A stretch of 64,000 bases of DNA from Taudactylus pleione (taxonomy: Eukaryota; Chordata; Amphibia; Anura; Myobatrachidae): positions 11,442,501 to 11,506,500 of the forward strand of contig JAUIMM010000113.1 in the NCBI GenBank assembly GCA_031769625.1, given 5' to 3'. Positions 46,563-57,327 of this stretch are shown piece by piece. How positions within the stretch are numbered: the stretch's first letter is position 1; the number at the start of each line of letters is the position of its first letter. Both the position numbers and the translations under genes were made by a program. The notes below the pieces were generated by a model. The model made no database searches. It was not told where the DNA came from and saw only the letters and a list, made by a program, of their open reading frames with translations.

Positions 46563-47130
46563 AATTATAGCGTTACTGACAAAACAGAGCTGTCCTTTAT
46601 TCTTGTAATATCACCAATGGAAATTCTATGTGAGTATTAATTGTAAAAAGTTGTGTTTTATAAGGAATAATGTACCCCCTATTTTAAATGATTAAGAACA
46701 TTAGAAATTACCTTGGAGACCTATGATCTGTATAATAGCACCCAGTCCACTGCTTTATGCCAGGTTACAGTTGCAGAACTTTTTGGGTGGTACATTATCC
46801 TATAATGTATATATTAAAGCGCAATGTTAAATGCAATTATACAATCCTATAAGGTAATTGATGGGTAATATTAGAATGGATATGTGAAAAATAATATAGA
46901 AATCACAATCATCATAATATTTTGCACAATGTAAGATTTAAACAAGCAAAAAAAAAGTACAAAAACAACAATAAAAATGAGCAGCACATACAGAGTCTGA
47001 TACAGAGTGGAACATAATTCTGAAAGGATCCTGTGATTGTTAGCAAACAGCGAATGCATTGTAGCCCAAGTGGTAAATGGTGACAAACAAGGTGCTCGCA
47101 TGTAGAAGTGTCCTGCATGTATACAGAGGG
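46563..47130. other. No feature recognised
   Basis: AT-rich sequence with no supported coding or repeat structure. Confidence 0.5.
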
Positions 47131-47530
47131 GATGGGTACGGGATGATGGTGCTCAGAATCTGAGAGGTCGGATTGCCGACACCAGCATCCTGACAGGGAT
47201 AGGATACCAACACCTGTCAGTCAGTATCCTAACTCTCCACCTCTTCCTACCCTAACCCTTCCTCCCCGAGGCCTGAACCTAACCCCCCTCAGTGACTAAC
47301 CCTAATCTACCCCTCCCCGCACCCGAAATCTAACCCTCCCCCCTAGTGCTAACCCTAACTTTCCCCTAGTGCCTAACCTTAACCCCTAACCCTAATGCTA
47401 AACCTCCCCCTAACCCTGCTACTTATCTTCGGGATACTGGTGATCAGGATTCTGACAGACATGGGATTCCTGCACTGGCATTCGGAGCTCCGGAATTCCC
47501 GTGGTCGGGAAAATGATCGCATGCCTATAT
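47131..47530. repeat. GGGTTAGG-rich interspersed repeat, copy 3 (reversed)
   Basis: GGATGATGGTGCTCAGAATC, then GATTGCCGACACCAGCATCC, then TATCCTAAC followed by about 180 bp of CCTAACCCT and CCTAACCTTAACCC units, ending in GGATTCTGACAGACATGGG and GTGGTCGGG. Same layout as copy 2. Confidence 0.7.
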
Positions 47531-48199
47531 AGAGTTAAGGGCTAATCAGAGGTTATAGTATGCAGAGATCTGTCTGTCCTCTGTTGGATTTCCAGCACCA
47601 AGAATGGGGCTGGTGTATATGCAGATAATAGTGAGGGCTGGGGACGCTGGGATCACATAGATGCATCTGATTCAGAATACAGGCGGATGTTCGCAAGGGA
47701 ATATCAGATCACTGGAAGCACCAAGAATTGTGATTACATTACATGTGATTGGGAATCCATTTTAATTAAGTATGCAATCAAGTCTTTAGGTGGGATGTAC
47801 TAACGGGGAAAATGCAGTAAAACCCCCGAAAATGCAGTTTTCAGGGGTTTTTAGCACATTCCCCATATGTACAAAGCACTGGATTTGCGATGCACTCTGT
47901 TGCTTCATCCCGGTGGGTAACGCCATCTTCAGGTGGCGTTACCCAATAGAAGTCTATGGGCTTCTTATCGGGATGGTCCATCTTGGGAGGGATCCGTTCG
48001 GATGCCTCCCATCAGCTCCTTGCGCATGTGCAGAAGGATGCTAGAGGTACTTCTGGCTGTTAAACCCGTAAGTCCCTCTGTCCGGAGCCATCGCAAAGGA
48101 CAGTTCTTATTGTTAAAGCTGTCCTTTGCGATATTCTAGGTACATACCATGGTAATCAACTGCGGTATGTACCCAAAGACAGGTGAGATTTACCTCATC
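47531..48199. other. No gene; probable old non-autonomous element 47,780-48,190
   Basis: GGTGGGATGTACTAACGGGG opens a block with internal symmetry (AAAACCCCCGAAAATGCAG / CAGGGGTTTTTAGC). The word GGGATGTACTAACGGG(A) also matches, inverted, the end of copy 4 near 49,155-49,172. No protein is visible. Confidence 0.4.
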
Positions 48200-49180
48200 A
48201 CTTACTCGATATTTAGTACGAGATGCAGTCAGGATGCCGACGGTCGAAATGCCGACTGCCGGCTTCCTGACTGTCAAATCCTGGCAAGATACTAATGACA
48301 GACATCGAATTCCCAACACCTGCCATTAGACCTACGCCGGGAGCCCGACGCCCGGCATACCGAACAAAGGTGCGCCGGGCGTGGACAGCCACGGGGGGAA
48401 AGAGATAGGTTTTAGGGCTCCTGGGGGGACTTAGGGTTAGGTACCCCTCGGGAGGTTTAGGTTTAGTCTAGGGGAAGGGGGGTTAGGGTTAGGCACCCCC
48501 GGGGGCAGAGTTGTCTTAACAGCAGTGTGGGCCCTGGGCAAAGCAATGCACTGGGGCCCCTACCAACCCATTCACAGGAAAAAATTTAAATGGGCAATAA
48601 AAGTAAACCCTCCTGCATGCCCATCAGAACTCCCACACATGCAGAGAGACTCTGTCTGACTGGTCTGAAGCTGGCGGATGAAGTGAAACTGGAACTGAGG
48701 TGAGCACTCGTCAACAGGGGGGGGGGTGGAGGAGGTTACATCAGAATACAGTGCACCGGCGTCCGGCTTATAAAAATATCAAACATTTACCAACTGGCTG
48801 CGGCTGCAGGGGGATGTGTTGGCGGGCTCCTAGAAGCTTCGGGCCCTTGGGCAACTGCCCAACAAGCCCAATGCAAGAGATGGCCCTGCCCTGGGGGAGG
48901 TTAGGGTTAGGCACCCCCCTGGGAGACTTAAGATTAGGCTGAGGGGAACAGGAGGTTAGGTTTAGGCACTTAGAGGGGGGTTAGGGTTAGGCACTAGGGA
49001 GGAAGGTTAGGGTTAGGCACCTCTAAAGGAGGGTTGGGGTTGGGGGGGTAAGGTTAATTAATACTTACCTTTAGAGCTGTTGGGATCTTCAATGGTGCCG
49101 GTCTTCTGGCGTCGGGATTTGAACCACCGGACATAGGTCCGGCGGTATATACCGATCCCGTTAGTACATCCCGCCCTTTG
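48200..49180. repeat. GGGTTAGG-rich interspersed repeat, copy 4
   Basis: The left block has GCCGACGGTCGAAATGCCGA and related words, then AGGGTTAGG/GGTTTAGGTTTAG units on both sides of a nested 383-bp insert. After the insert come more GGTTAGGGTTAGGCAC units, a minus-strand GGTAAGTATT (49,061-49,070), and an end rich in CGGGATTTGAACC/CCGGCGGTATATACCG. Confidence 0.75.
48506..48888. mobile_element. Nested hAT MITE with CAGAGTTGTCTTAACAGC end
   Basis: 383 bp. Ends are CAGAGTTGTCTTAACAGCA and (reversed) CAGGGCCATCTCTTGCATTG. Flanks are CCCGGGGG and CCCTGGGG (7 of 8), consistent with an 8-bp duplication inside the G-rich repeat. GGGCCC words lie near both ends. No coding. Confidence 0.75.
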
Positions 49181-49845
49181 AGTTTGGATTGTGGGGCAGA
49201 CCTATATTTTAATTACAGCACTGCAAAGCTGCCCATACTTGCAATGTCAAAGACAAGCATGTGGTTGTATTATACTACACTGACCACATGCAGTATTGTT
49301 GTGTTTGCAGGCGTCAAATTGCTGGCAATCCTGAGATTGAACAGATGTTGATTAGGACTGGTATTAAATTAAATCCAGCCGAATGTTGACCACACACCAG
49401 CAAGTTGTAGTCATCAGCGAGCTAGATTTTCTTCTGCCAGGCCTAATCAACATCCTATCAGCCCTGATCAGATGTTGTTTGCGATTGTTCACTGGACTCC
49501 ACTAATTGGCTCAATAGGATTCTGATGGTCTGCCCATTTTCCAAATGCCTTGTGCCCATATTGGGCTAAAATCCAGTTATGTACTTGATCTGATCTTGTA
49601 AAGAACATAAGCTACAATCATTTAATAATCATTTTCAAGGAAAGGTCATTTCAGCCCATACTACAATATTTCACATCCTTTTAGCTTCATTTATCTTTAA
49701 AGATCATTATTTTGATGTACTAAATGATTTTTTTAAGCTACAGTAATATTATATATATTATGTCACTTTTTTAATATTGCTTTGTATAAGAATAACGAAT
49801 CACTGATAGAAACATATTTGTCCTCTATTACTACTATGTACTGTA
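49181..49845. other. No feature recognised
   Basis: Possible remains of an old element around 49,320-49,500 (CAATCCTGAGATTGAACAG, GCCTAATCAACATCC), but no clear ends and no coding. Confidence 0.4.
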
Positions 49846-50964
49846 TAAGAGATGTGCTCAGATCCCCATGATTTGGTTTTGGTTCTAAATCGTCATTGTG
49901 TTTTGATTTTGGTTACCACCCTAAAGTGTTTTTTAAAATTAATAAAAACAGCTAAAATCATGTGATTTTGCAATATTTTTGTTCCTACAGTATTATTAAC
50001 CTCAATTACACAAATTTCCAGTAATTTCCAGTCAATGTTGACCACCTTACAGCTCACAATATTGTTTTCACCAATACTGGCCAAAGGCTGCAGTGAGCTG
50101 ACTGGCAGCACAAACACATGGCAGTTTAAAATTATAATAGCACATCTAGGAAATACAGTGGCACTGCAGTGGCAGACGGGATGGCAGTTTGATATAAAAC
50201 TATACGATGCTAGATCAGAGGCCCGAGGCGAGTACAGTGAAATGGAGGTAGAGTATTTAATACTATTTATGTAGTGGAAGTCAGCAAAAACATTAATTGA
50301 CTGATTGATTACACAAACAGAGAAGCATTTATAAATATAGATATGGGCAGCTATATTGTTGCCGCAGCTGCAGCGAATTGCGCCACGCATAGCGCGAGAT
50401 GCGCGCCTATGAGTGGATACGTGCACTGCGTACGTGACCGCGCCTCCATAGGAATGCATGGTGCAATCGCAGTGTGCGCCATTGCTTAGGGTAGCGTATG
50501 CAGTCGCTGAGAATCGCATGGCACGATGCATGCACTCTGTGGCATGATCAACTACAATGTAACTGAGCACATCTGTATAAAGAAAAGAACATGTAGTGTA
50601 GAAAACATGTAGTGTGGAAGCCTGGTAAAGCAGCCATTGATTGATTGATTAATGATTGTATGAACAGAGATGCAGTTATACAGTAACTATAAAGAAAAAA
50701 AAGAAAAGAAATGGGCCTTGCAAACCAAAAGACCATCAACAATGCCCTAGTAAAGTACAGCCTAGTAAATAGTAAATAATGGGATTGTTCCTTGGGCTCT
50801 CTCACCTACCCTTATGTTGTATATTAAAAAGGACATGCACAGTTTAACAAACCAAGAAGTTTATCAACATTGACTGTCACTTTTGTGGCTGAAGTGCTTG
50901 GTTTGTTTGGGCCCCCACAAAACAAGCTATCAGTGGGCTTACGGCAGCTAACAGCATTGTTAAT

Positions 50965-51330
50965 CATCTCCAGAGTTGTAAGATGTCATTATCATCCTCA
51001 TCAGTGTTATCATTATCACACAATATTAGCTCATCTCCATTGGAATCCACCATTACAGAAGTATCTGTACTTACGGTAGTTGTATTTGGTGATAAAGGTC
51101 TTTCTCAGAGAATTTGTAGTTCATTTTGATGAACAGAAGTTTTTCCACATTTTGAGGAAGTAGCCTCCTAAACTGATTAATCACAAGGTAACAGGGTGTG
51201 CTAAACAAACTTTCCATGTAACTGGAATGTGGGCAACTTAAGTAAATCAAAGCTAGTTTATACATGGGGCTCCAAATTCCCTTTTTTTCCTCCCAGTATG
51301 CAAAGGGACTGTGTGATATGCTAATTTGTA
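50965..51330 (-). pseudogene. hAT transposase C-terminal remnant of element E
   Basis: The minus strand reads ISHSPFAYWEEKK, then LALIYLSCPHSSYMESLFST, then RRLLPQNVEKLLFIKMNY. This aligns with the C-terminal dimerisation domain in copy B (PYLYW, SSVYSERVFSAAG, RRLLPQNVEKMMFIK). The SERxFSxAG core is mutated to MESLFSTPC. A shorter, decayed version of the acidic tail (DNDNTDEDDNDIL) follows in a separate frame, down to about 50,970. FIKMNY is intact here, which shows that the equivalent spot in copy B lost one base. Confidence 0.8.
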
Positions 51331-52224
51331 CATTGTCATTAAAATAATCCTACACCATTCCATTGATGCTTAGTATATCAGATTGAGTCATGGTAGAAGT
51401 GTCGGTGTTGGCATTTTACATTTTTCAGCAGAAAATTTTCCCTTCATATTAGAGGTGATGTTTTCTTTAACATTGTGAAACAATTGTAAAGCGCAACGGA
51501 ATATGCTGTGCTATATAAGAAACTGTTAATAAATAATAATAAATATTGTTTAGATTTCAGGTGCCCTTTCTTATACCTTCTTTCCCCTTGACCACCGGTT
51601 TTAGTAGATGTACTATCATGACTGGCAGCTGCCACAGCAATAGTACTGGAGTGCTACTCCCAGTTCTTATATGGACTGATCCATATCGACTCACAGCATT
51701 CCTAGTAATGCACCCTAATGAAGTTATGTTTTAACAGAGTGCCTGGACACACAACACTGTTGTATTTAATTTTTTAACAGTGTCTGAACACACAACACAG
51801 TGCCTCATGGCGCTCTTAGTAATGGCACTCTAATGACTTCTTGTTTTTAACACAGTGCCTGAACACATACCATAACACAGTGTTTCAGTTTATTTTATTA
51901 ACACAGTGTCTGAACACACAACACAGTGTTTCAGTTTATATTTTGTTAACACAGTGCCCGATTACACAACAGTGTTTTATTTGTTTTTTTTAACACAGTG
52001 CCTGAACACACAACACAGTGTTTTTAACACAGTGCTTAGCCCTGAACACACAACACAGTACAATACCTCACAGTGCTCCTATGGCATTTTTTTTAATGAC
52101 ACAGTGACCTTTTAAATTAAACACAGTGCTCCTAATGGCATTTTTCCTGTTACACAGTGCTCCAGTCCTAATGGTGCTTGTAGTGCATCACAGTGCTGCA
52201 ACCCACAGTCTCACACCCTCTCCC

Positions 52225-52285
52225 TCTGGTCTCCTGTGTGAAATGGCACCCGATACCGAGGGAGGAACTTTTATGTGCAATCCAA
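52225..52285 (-). promoter_or_regulatory. Decayed core promoter of element E
   Basis: On the minus strand CATAAAAG (52,275-52,268) is followed by CTCCCTCGGTATCGGGTGCC and ATTTCACAC. The distance from the 5' end (about 165 bp) and the GCCATTT block match the TATATAAGG promoter of copy B. Confidence 0.45.
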
Positions 52286-52492
52286 AACATGCAACATCCG
52301 ATGCTGGGAAGATGATGATTTACCTTGTTTTGGGATCTGAACATGGTGGGAAGACCTGAGCTGAGGCTGGGATAGACTCAGAGCCACTAAGTTCGGGTGT
52401 GTTCAGATTCTATAGAAACCGAACTGCACAGCTCTACTATATTTTGTATGATAGTATATTGTTTCTAAAAACGTAAGACACAATCTAAGACA

Positions 52493-52790
52493 GGGGTAGG
52501 CAAAACCTTGGCACTAGTGCCACAATGAGGCACTTGAGGTTAGTTTGAGTGGCACCTGTAGGGTCAAGCCCTCTCCTACCATGCACACTCCTCTCTCCTT
52601 TTCTTACAAAGGCAAAACTGAATGAACAACATGGGAGTTGAGGTTGTTGCGCAAGGTCCCCCACACATACTGTAGCTACACACCACCATGGGGGGAACTG
52701 TGGCATATGTGAACTGGGGGTCATGTGTGGCATAAGGTGAACTGGGGGCACTATAGTGTGTTTAAAACATTTGTGTTGCTGGGATAATTT
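52493..52790. mobile_element. Probable hAT MITE remnant (CAGGGGTAGGCAA end)
   Basis: Only the left end, CAGGGGTAGGCAAAACCTTG followed by GGCACTAGTGCC, is clear; it resembles hAT-type ends. The right end is lost or too diverged to place. Confidence 0.4.
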
Positions 52791-52800
52791 ACACATTATA

Positions 52801-53421
52801 ATTTCTAATAACATAACCAGCATATCTGATTGACAATTTTTTTGGTAGGAGCCTCCACAAGTTAGTTGCCCTGAGGTCCTATGAATCAGGCAATAGTATT
52901 TTAATAAAACCATACAGGAATTTTAATAATGTTACACAAGTAATATATTTTGCAGATTGCATTACTTCACCTAAATAAACTGAAGAAAATCTGAAATCAT
53001 TGAATTTCACAGAATAACAAAGTTAATATTGACAAGCGTTCACAGGCTGCGCCTGCTTCAGGCCAGATCTACTGTACTATGAATGTATTAAATGTTCTGA
53101 ACTTTCAGCCACGCGCATAATATAAAAATATCTCATTTTTGTCATAAAAAGTATGTTTCAGTGTTGGAAAATAATTGTCCGAATATTCATTGTAACATAA
53201 AATATCACTGGTAGGATTATAAAAGCGGCAAAGAAATGACAGAAAGAAAAGGACTGTAACTACAGGAAGTGTTTCTGACTTGTACAGTAATCTTTGTCCA
53301 CCATTACTTATTTAAGTAGAACGAAACAATGACAATGGGGTGATGTTCAATAAGGAACCAGAGGAAACTTGGACAACGCTGATGAAGAAATTGTAATGAA
53401 TAATTTGCACTAATATACAGA
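52801..53421. other. No feature recognised
   Basis: AT-rich sequence with no supported gene or repeat. Confidence 0.5.
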
Positions 53422-53490
53422 GGGGGAGATGTACTAAGCCTTGGAGAGAGATAGGGTGGGGAGAGATAAAGTACCAAACAATCCGCTCTG
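53422..53490. mobile_element. Truncated TTTACTAA-type MITE (left arm)
   Basis: GGGGGAGATGTACTAAGCC, TTGGAGAGAGATAGGG and GAGATAAAGTACCAAACAAT match the left arm of the 23,241 element. The right arm is missing. Confidence 0.7.
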
Positions 53491-54610
53491 AGCGCCCTGT
53501 GCTGGCCCGCCCCTTTGAGCATGACATCATGACATCACAAATAAGGGGACACGGCTGTCGGCACCTAGAACTACTGCAGTAATTATGGCAGATATTACAG
53601 GCAGCACTGCCGCAGCAATATTGGCTGCATGGTGCTGTTCCAGGCACCCTGTAGCCAAAAGCAGGGGCTGTGGGATGGCGACGGTGCCGCCCACAGAGTC
53701 CTGTGCTTTCTGCGGCTGTACCAGTCTCCTACCCCTCGTTATGGCCCCGCCTATAGGTTTCTATTGCACGAATTCACCAGGCTTGGCCCCAGTAGCTAAT
53801 ATCTCCAGATGGTGTTAGCCATTTTAGTCTATAGCTCCCAGTTCCCAAAGGAGATGTGAAGGGTGAAGGGATCTCATAATTACAGAGTCTAGGACCCGGG
53901 GGGACCTGGACACTTTTCTGGTGGTATGGTCCAGTACTGGGTAAGTGGATGTAGAGTCTACTGTACACAACTCAGGTCACATTGGGCCCCATTTGCTTTT
54001 ATTGTGTTTGTCTGAAACTAATTGGCTGCAATCATTTATTGGCCACCCCTCCTTCTCTTGATTTCAATTAACAAAGCTGTGACCTCTTTACACCAATCAT
54101 GTCTCCTTGATTGATTTAGTATTAAGTCTAAAGTTTTTTTGAGGGAGGTTATAAAGGAGGTTTTTATTATACCTAGACAAAGCCATCAACCACCAGATGA
54201 CTTATGTGAAGAGGGAGAAAAATAATGCTGGAAATTAGTCTGCTAGGAGTGGGTATGAGAATAGGAATAGGTAATTTATGTAGCAGGCACTTTCTTTGTG
54301 CTTTGAGAGCTGTAGGTGTGTGTGGGATAGACAGAAAGAAACATGGTGAGATTGAGGATTTGCAGTGTTTGTTTCATTTAAATATGACTGATGGTGTGTT
54401 TTTCTCGTTACATTTGTATGAAGTGGTATAATGTCTTACCCAGGCCAGTTTAAACTACTTTATATTAGCTTTTAATGTTATTAATAATAATATACTTTAA
54501 ATCCACACACCATCTACAGGTGAATATATAAAGATGAGTCTATGCAGTCTTAAACAATTGTGAACGTATTCTGTACATCATAAACTGTATAAAGGCAGAT
54601 ATTTCTGCAG
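53491..54610. other. No gene; GC-rich repeat-like block 53,500-53,830
   Basis: The GC-rich part contains GCAGGGGCTGTGGGATGGCG, similar to 26,320-26,345, and is probably a repeat fragment. The rest is ordinary AT-rich sequence. Confidence 0.4.
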
Positions 54611-54614
54611 CTAA

Positions 54615-54899
54615 AGCTGGTTAAACACTATACGATGTGTGTACCCAGTAACGTAACGACACAATGTAGCGATATATATCGCCCGCGCTGCACACACTGC
54701 ACGATCCGATGAACGATGGTGCAATATATCATTATATGCTCATTGCATCGTCCCATCTGCTGTGCAGAACCGCAGATGGGCTGATGCGATGACGAACATC
54801 GCAAACGACGGATCGGACATACACACTGCATGATATATATTGTTCTGATCTGCGATGGAGCAATATATTGGACGACGGATCGTATAGTGCGTACCCAGC
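54615..54899. mobile_element. piggyBac-like MITE, copy 2
   Basis: 285 bp. The right end GGTACGCACTATACGATCC (reversed: ...GTATAGTGCGTACCCAGC) is followed by TTAA (54,900-54,903). The left end AGCTGGTTAAACACTATACG is preceded by CTAA, a mutated TTAA. The interior is rich in CGATATATCG-type palindromes. Same family as 35,082. Confidence 0.75.
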
Positions 54900-54903
54900 T
54901 TAA

Positions 54904-55423
54904 CTGACAGGTCAGGATAACTGCAGAAAACTTGTATGGATCTCACAAAATAGTACACAGAAATGTATCATAGGCACACCTGCCAATTGTCCCGATCTTG
55001 GTGGGACAGTCCTGATTTGTGACTTCTGTATTTTGGTTTTCTGTTGCACAGTGTTGTACATGTCTCTGTTGTGTGCGTCAATTCATGGGTCTTTTAGGAG
55101 GAAGGTAGGGTGTTTGGGATGACTTAACAATATAAAAGGGCTAAGAACTTCCCCTGGGGTCATCGCAAGGCCTGTTACGAAGAGACCATGCACCAAAACG
55201 TGCAGCAGCCATGCCCCTATGTCCCAGTTCGATAACTCAGAACTTTACGAGTCATTTAAAGGTGATGGAAGGAAAGAAATACAAATAGCAGATGTATAAC
55301 TCTAAATTCCCTGACAAAGAACAATAAGGCTGTTAATATGTATACAGAATACTGTATGATGCGTAATATTACATTTATAGGCAGTGCTAGCTTAACAAAT
55401 GTAACAATCTCTCTGCACACAGG
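54904..55423. other. No feature recognised
   Basis: Contains an old repeat-like stretch near 54,980-55,240 (CCAATTGTCCCGATCTTGG), not classifiable. Confidence 0.35.
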
Positions 55424-56022
55424 GCCTGATTCAGAGCCGCTCGTAAGCGGCCGCTCATTCGCTCTGAGCGATGTTCGCACAACTGCGCATGCGTATGGGT
55501 CGTAATGCGCATGCGCAAAAAAGTCATTGCGGTCGGAAATCGAGCGCTCGCAAAACAGCGAGGGGCTGCTAATGTGATTGACAGAATGTACCGTTTGTGG
55601 GTGGTAACAGGGGCGGTGCTTGAAAATGGGGGAGTGGAGATCCGAACACAGGCGTGCCAAACGGTCAAAAGGTCGTTTAATGGAAGTGCATAATTAGTAA
55701 AGGAGCGTCATCGACCACGTCACTTGGTTGTCTTTTAGCCTGAACTGCTCGCAGTGATTGTGGTAGGAAAAACCTACCACAAGCACTGCGAGCAGTTCAG
55801 ACGCCTTTCTATGTACACGATTAATCAAATAAATACCGGAGATGATGTGTGATGCGAACGGCAAAGGGGCGTCTTTACAAAATAGCGAGTGCATTTTTCG
55901 TTTGCTCGCTCAGACATAGAGGCGTCAACAAACCACAATGAGCAAGCGCACAATTTAAATAGCTGGCCCCTTTTTTTGAACGACCGACCGCAAATAGCGT
56001 CTGGGTCTGAATCAGGCCCCCA
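55424..56022. repeat. GATTCAGA-ended interspersed repeat, copy 2
   Basis: GGGCCTGATTCAGAGCCGCT at the left and TCTGAATCAGGCCCCC at the right. The interior has a strong hairpin, CTGAACTGCTCGCAGTG / CACTGCGAGCAGTTCAG (55,740-55,800), and CGCATGCG words. Non-coding. Confidence 0.8.
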
Positions 56023-56927
56023 TTCCTTTGTTCTATCAATTCATCAAACTGCACCTGCCAATGTTTTTGCAGAACACACAGGAGGGACATTCTTCCAATC
56101 ACAGTTCAGTCTCTCTTTATTTGCCCTTTTTATGACAGTCAGGGTAGGTTATGCAACACTTCAATTTATTATTTTCTGTTTTGATATGTGGTTTACAACT
56201 TGTATTCTCTTTATATGGGAAAATTGTGATGCAATATCAAATCTGGCAGTTTTGGTTTATGAATTTTAATGTGTTGCATGGTCTTTAGTAAATCACCCGG
56301 TTTACAAACCACACTTAAATATACACTACTTTAGTAAATCCTATCCTAAGTCTTCTCTTAAAGTGCTGAGTTTCTCAGTAGCATTATGAATTCAAGATTG
56401 CTTATAGACCCCCAGAGGTCACCAGCAATGTTCAAGCATCATCATTCTGACAAGTGGTGGGATGCATCAAGCATCACATTTAGGATTCTATGCATCCTGC
56501 CACTGATCACATACATGTCCTTTGCGGTGTGGGGACTTTTGGGTTTATGAAGCTTCCGATAAGAAGCCACAGGTTTCTGTTAGGCAAAATCATCTATAGA
56601 TGGTGTTGCCTATCGGATCCAAGCTCTGGAAAGTTTAGCCTTCCTGAGCTTGGTGCATATGGTGATTGCGGTAAAACCACTGAAAACTGCACTTTTCGGA
56701 GGTTTGACCATATTTTTCAGCATAGTGCATCCTGCCCAAAAGCTGTTAGTGGCCTGATTCAGAGATGGACACAATGCTATTGTTTACGCAGTTGAGCGAT
56801 TATCTGTGATTTGCGGATATGCGTACAGTTGTCACTCGTAGTGAGGAATTATTCTCAAAGTGATTAACAGGCAGGGACCATTTCTGGATGGGGATGGGGG
56901 GGAGGGTCACAACTGAAACGCAGGTCT
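56023..56927. other. No gene; old element-like block 56,455-56,765
   Basis: GGTGGGATGCATCAAGCATC begins a block resembling 47,780-48,000 in layout (GGGATG, a GCTTCCGATAAGAAGCC hairpin, CTTTGCGGTG), ending in GGCCTGATTCAGAG. Function unknown. Confidence 0.4.
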
Positions 56928-56935
56928 GTCACAAC

Positions 56936-57126
56936 AAGAGATGTACGGGTCCGGTTTTACTCGGTTCTTTTCGCCACTTTAGTACAAGTTCAGATTAGTT
57001 CAAATTTATCTTATTGGATATCCAAATACGCGAGAGCCAGATAGCTAATAAGATAGATCTGAACTAATCCGAACTTGCGCTTATGTGGCGAAAAGAACTG
57101 AGTAAAATCGAACCCGCACATCTCTA
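56936..57126. mobile_element. Palindromic hAT MITE, copy 2
   Basis: 191 bp with AGAGATGTACGGGTCCGGTT at the left and (reversed) TAGAGATGTGCGGGTTCGAT at the right. Arms match around CGGTTCTTTTCGCCAC. The flanking octamers GTCACAAC and GTTGCAAT agree at five positions, a decayed 8-bp duplication. Confidence 0.75.
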
Positions 57127-57275
57127 GTTGCAATTGTTTTTGGGGTATGTCTCAGCCTGCGATTGCAGTATAAATGGCTCCAGTGTCTCAATTTTCACCG
57201 CTATTCTGTGTGACCAAAATGCCGATTATCGACTGATCTGTGACCAATGCAAAGGCAAGGATGTGAATGACTGAA

Positions 57276-57327
<52 letters not shown>

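Larger units (their letters stand above)
49846..52436 (-). mobile_element. hAT element E, old relative of copies A and B
   Basis: The left end TAAGAGATGTGCTCAG and right end (reversed) TAGAGCTGTGCAGTTCGG delimit 2,591 bp on the minus strand. From right to left are a 5' terminus, a TATA-like promoter (52,275-52,268), a degenerate tandem leader of AACACAGTGCCTGAACACAC units (52,190-51,725), the transposase C-terminal remnant (51,330-50,970), the GGGGGCCCAAACAAACC block (50,922-50,905), and the 3' terminus with TCACAATATTG. Flanking octamers no longer match, in keeping with age. The 157-bp satellite is absent. Confidence 0.8.
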
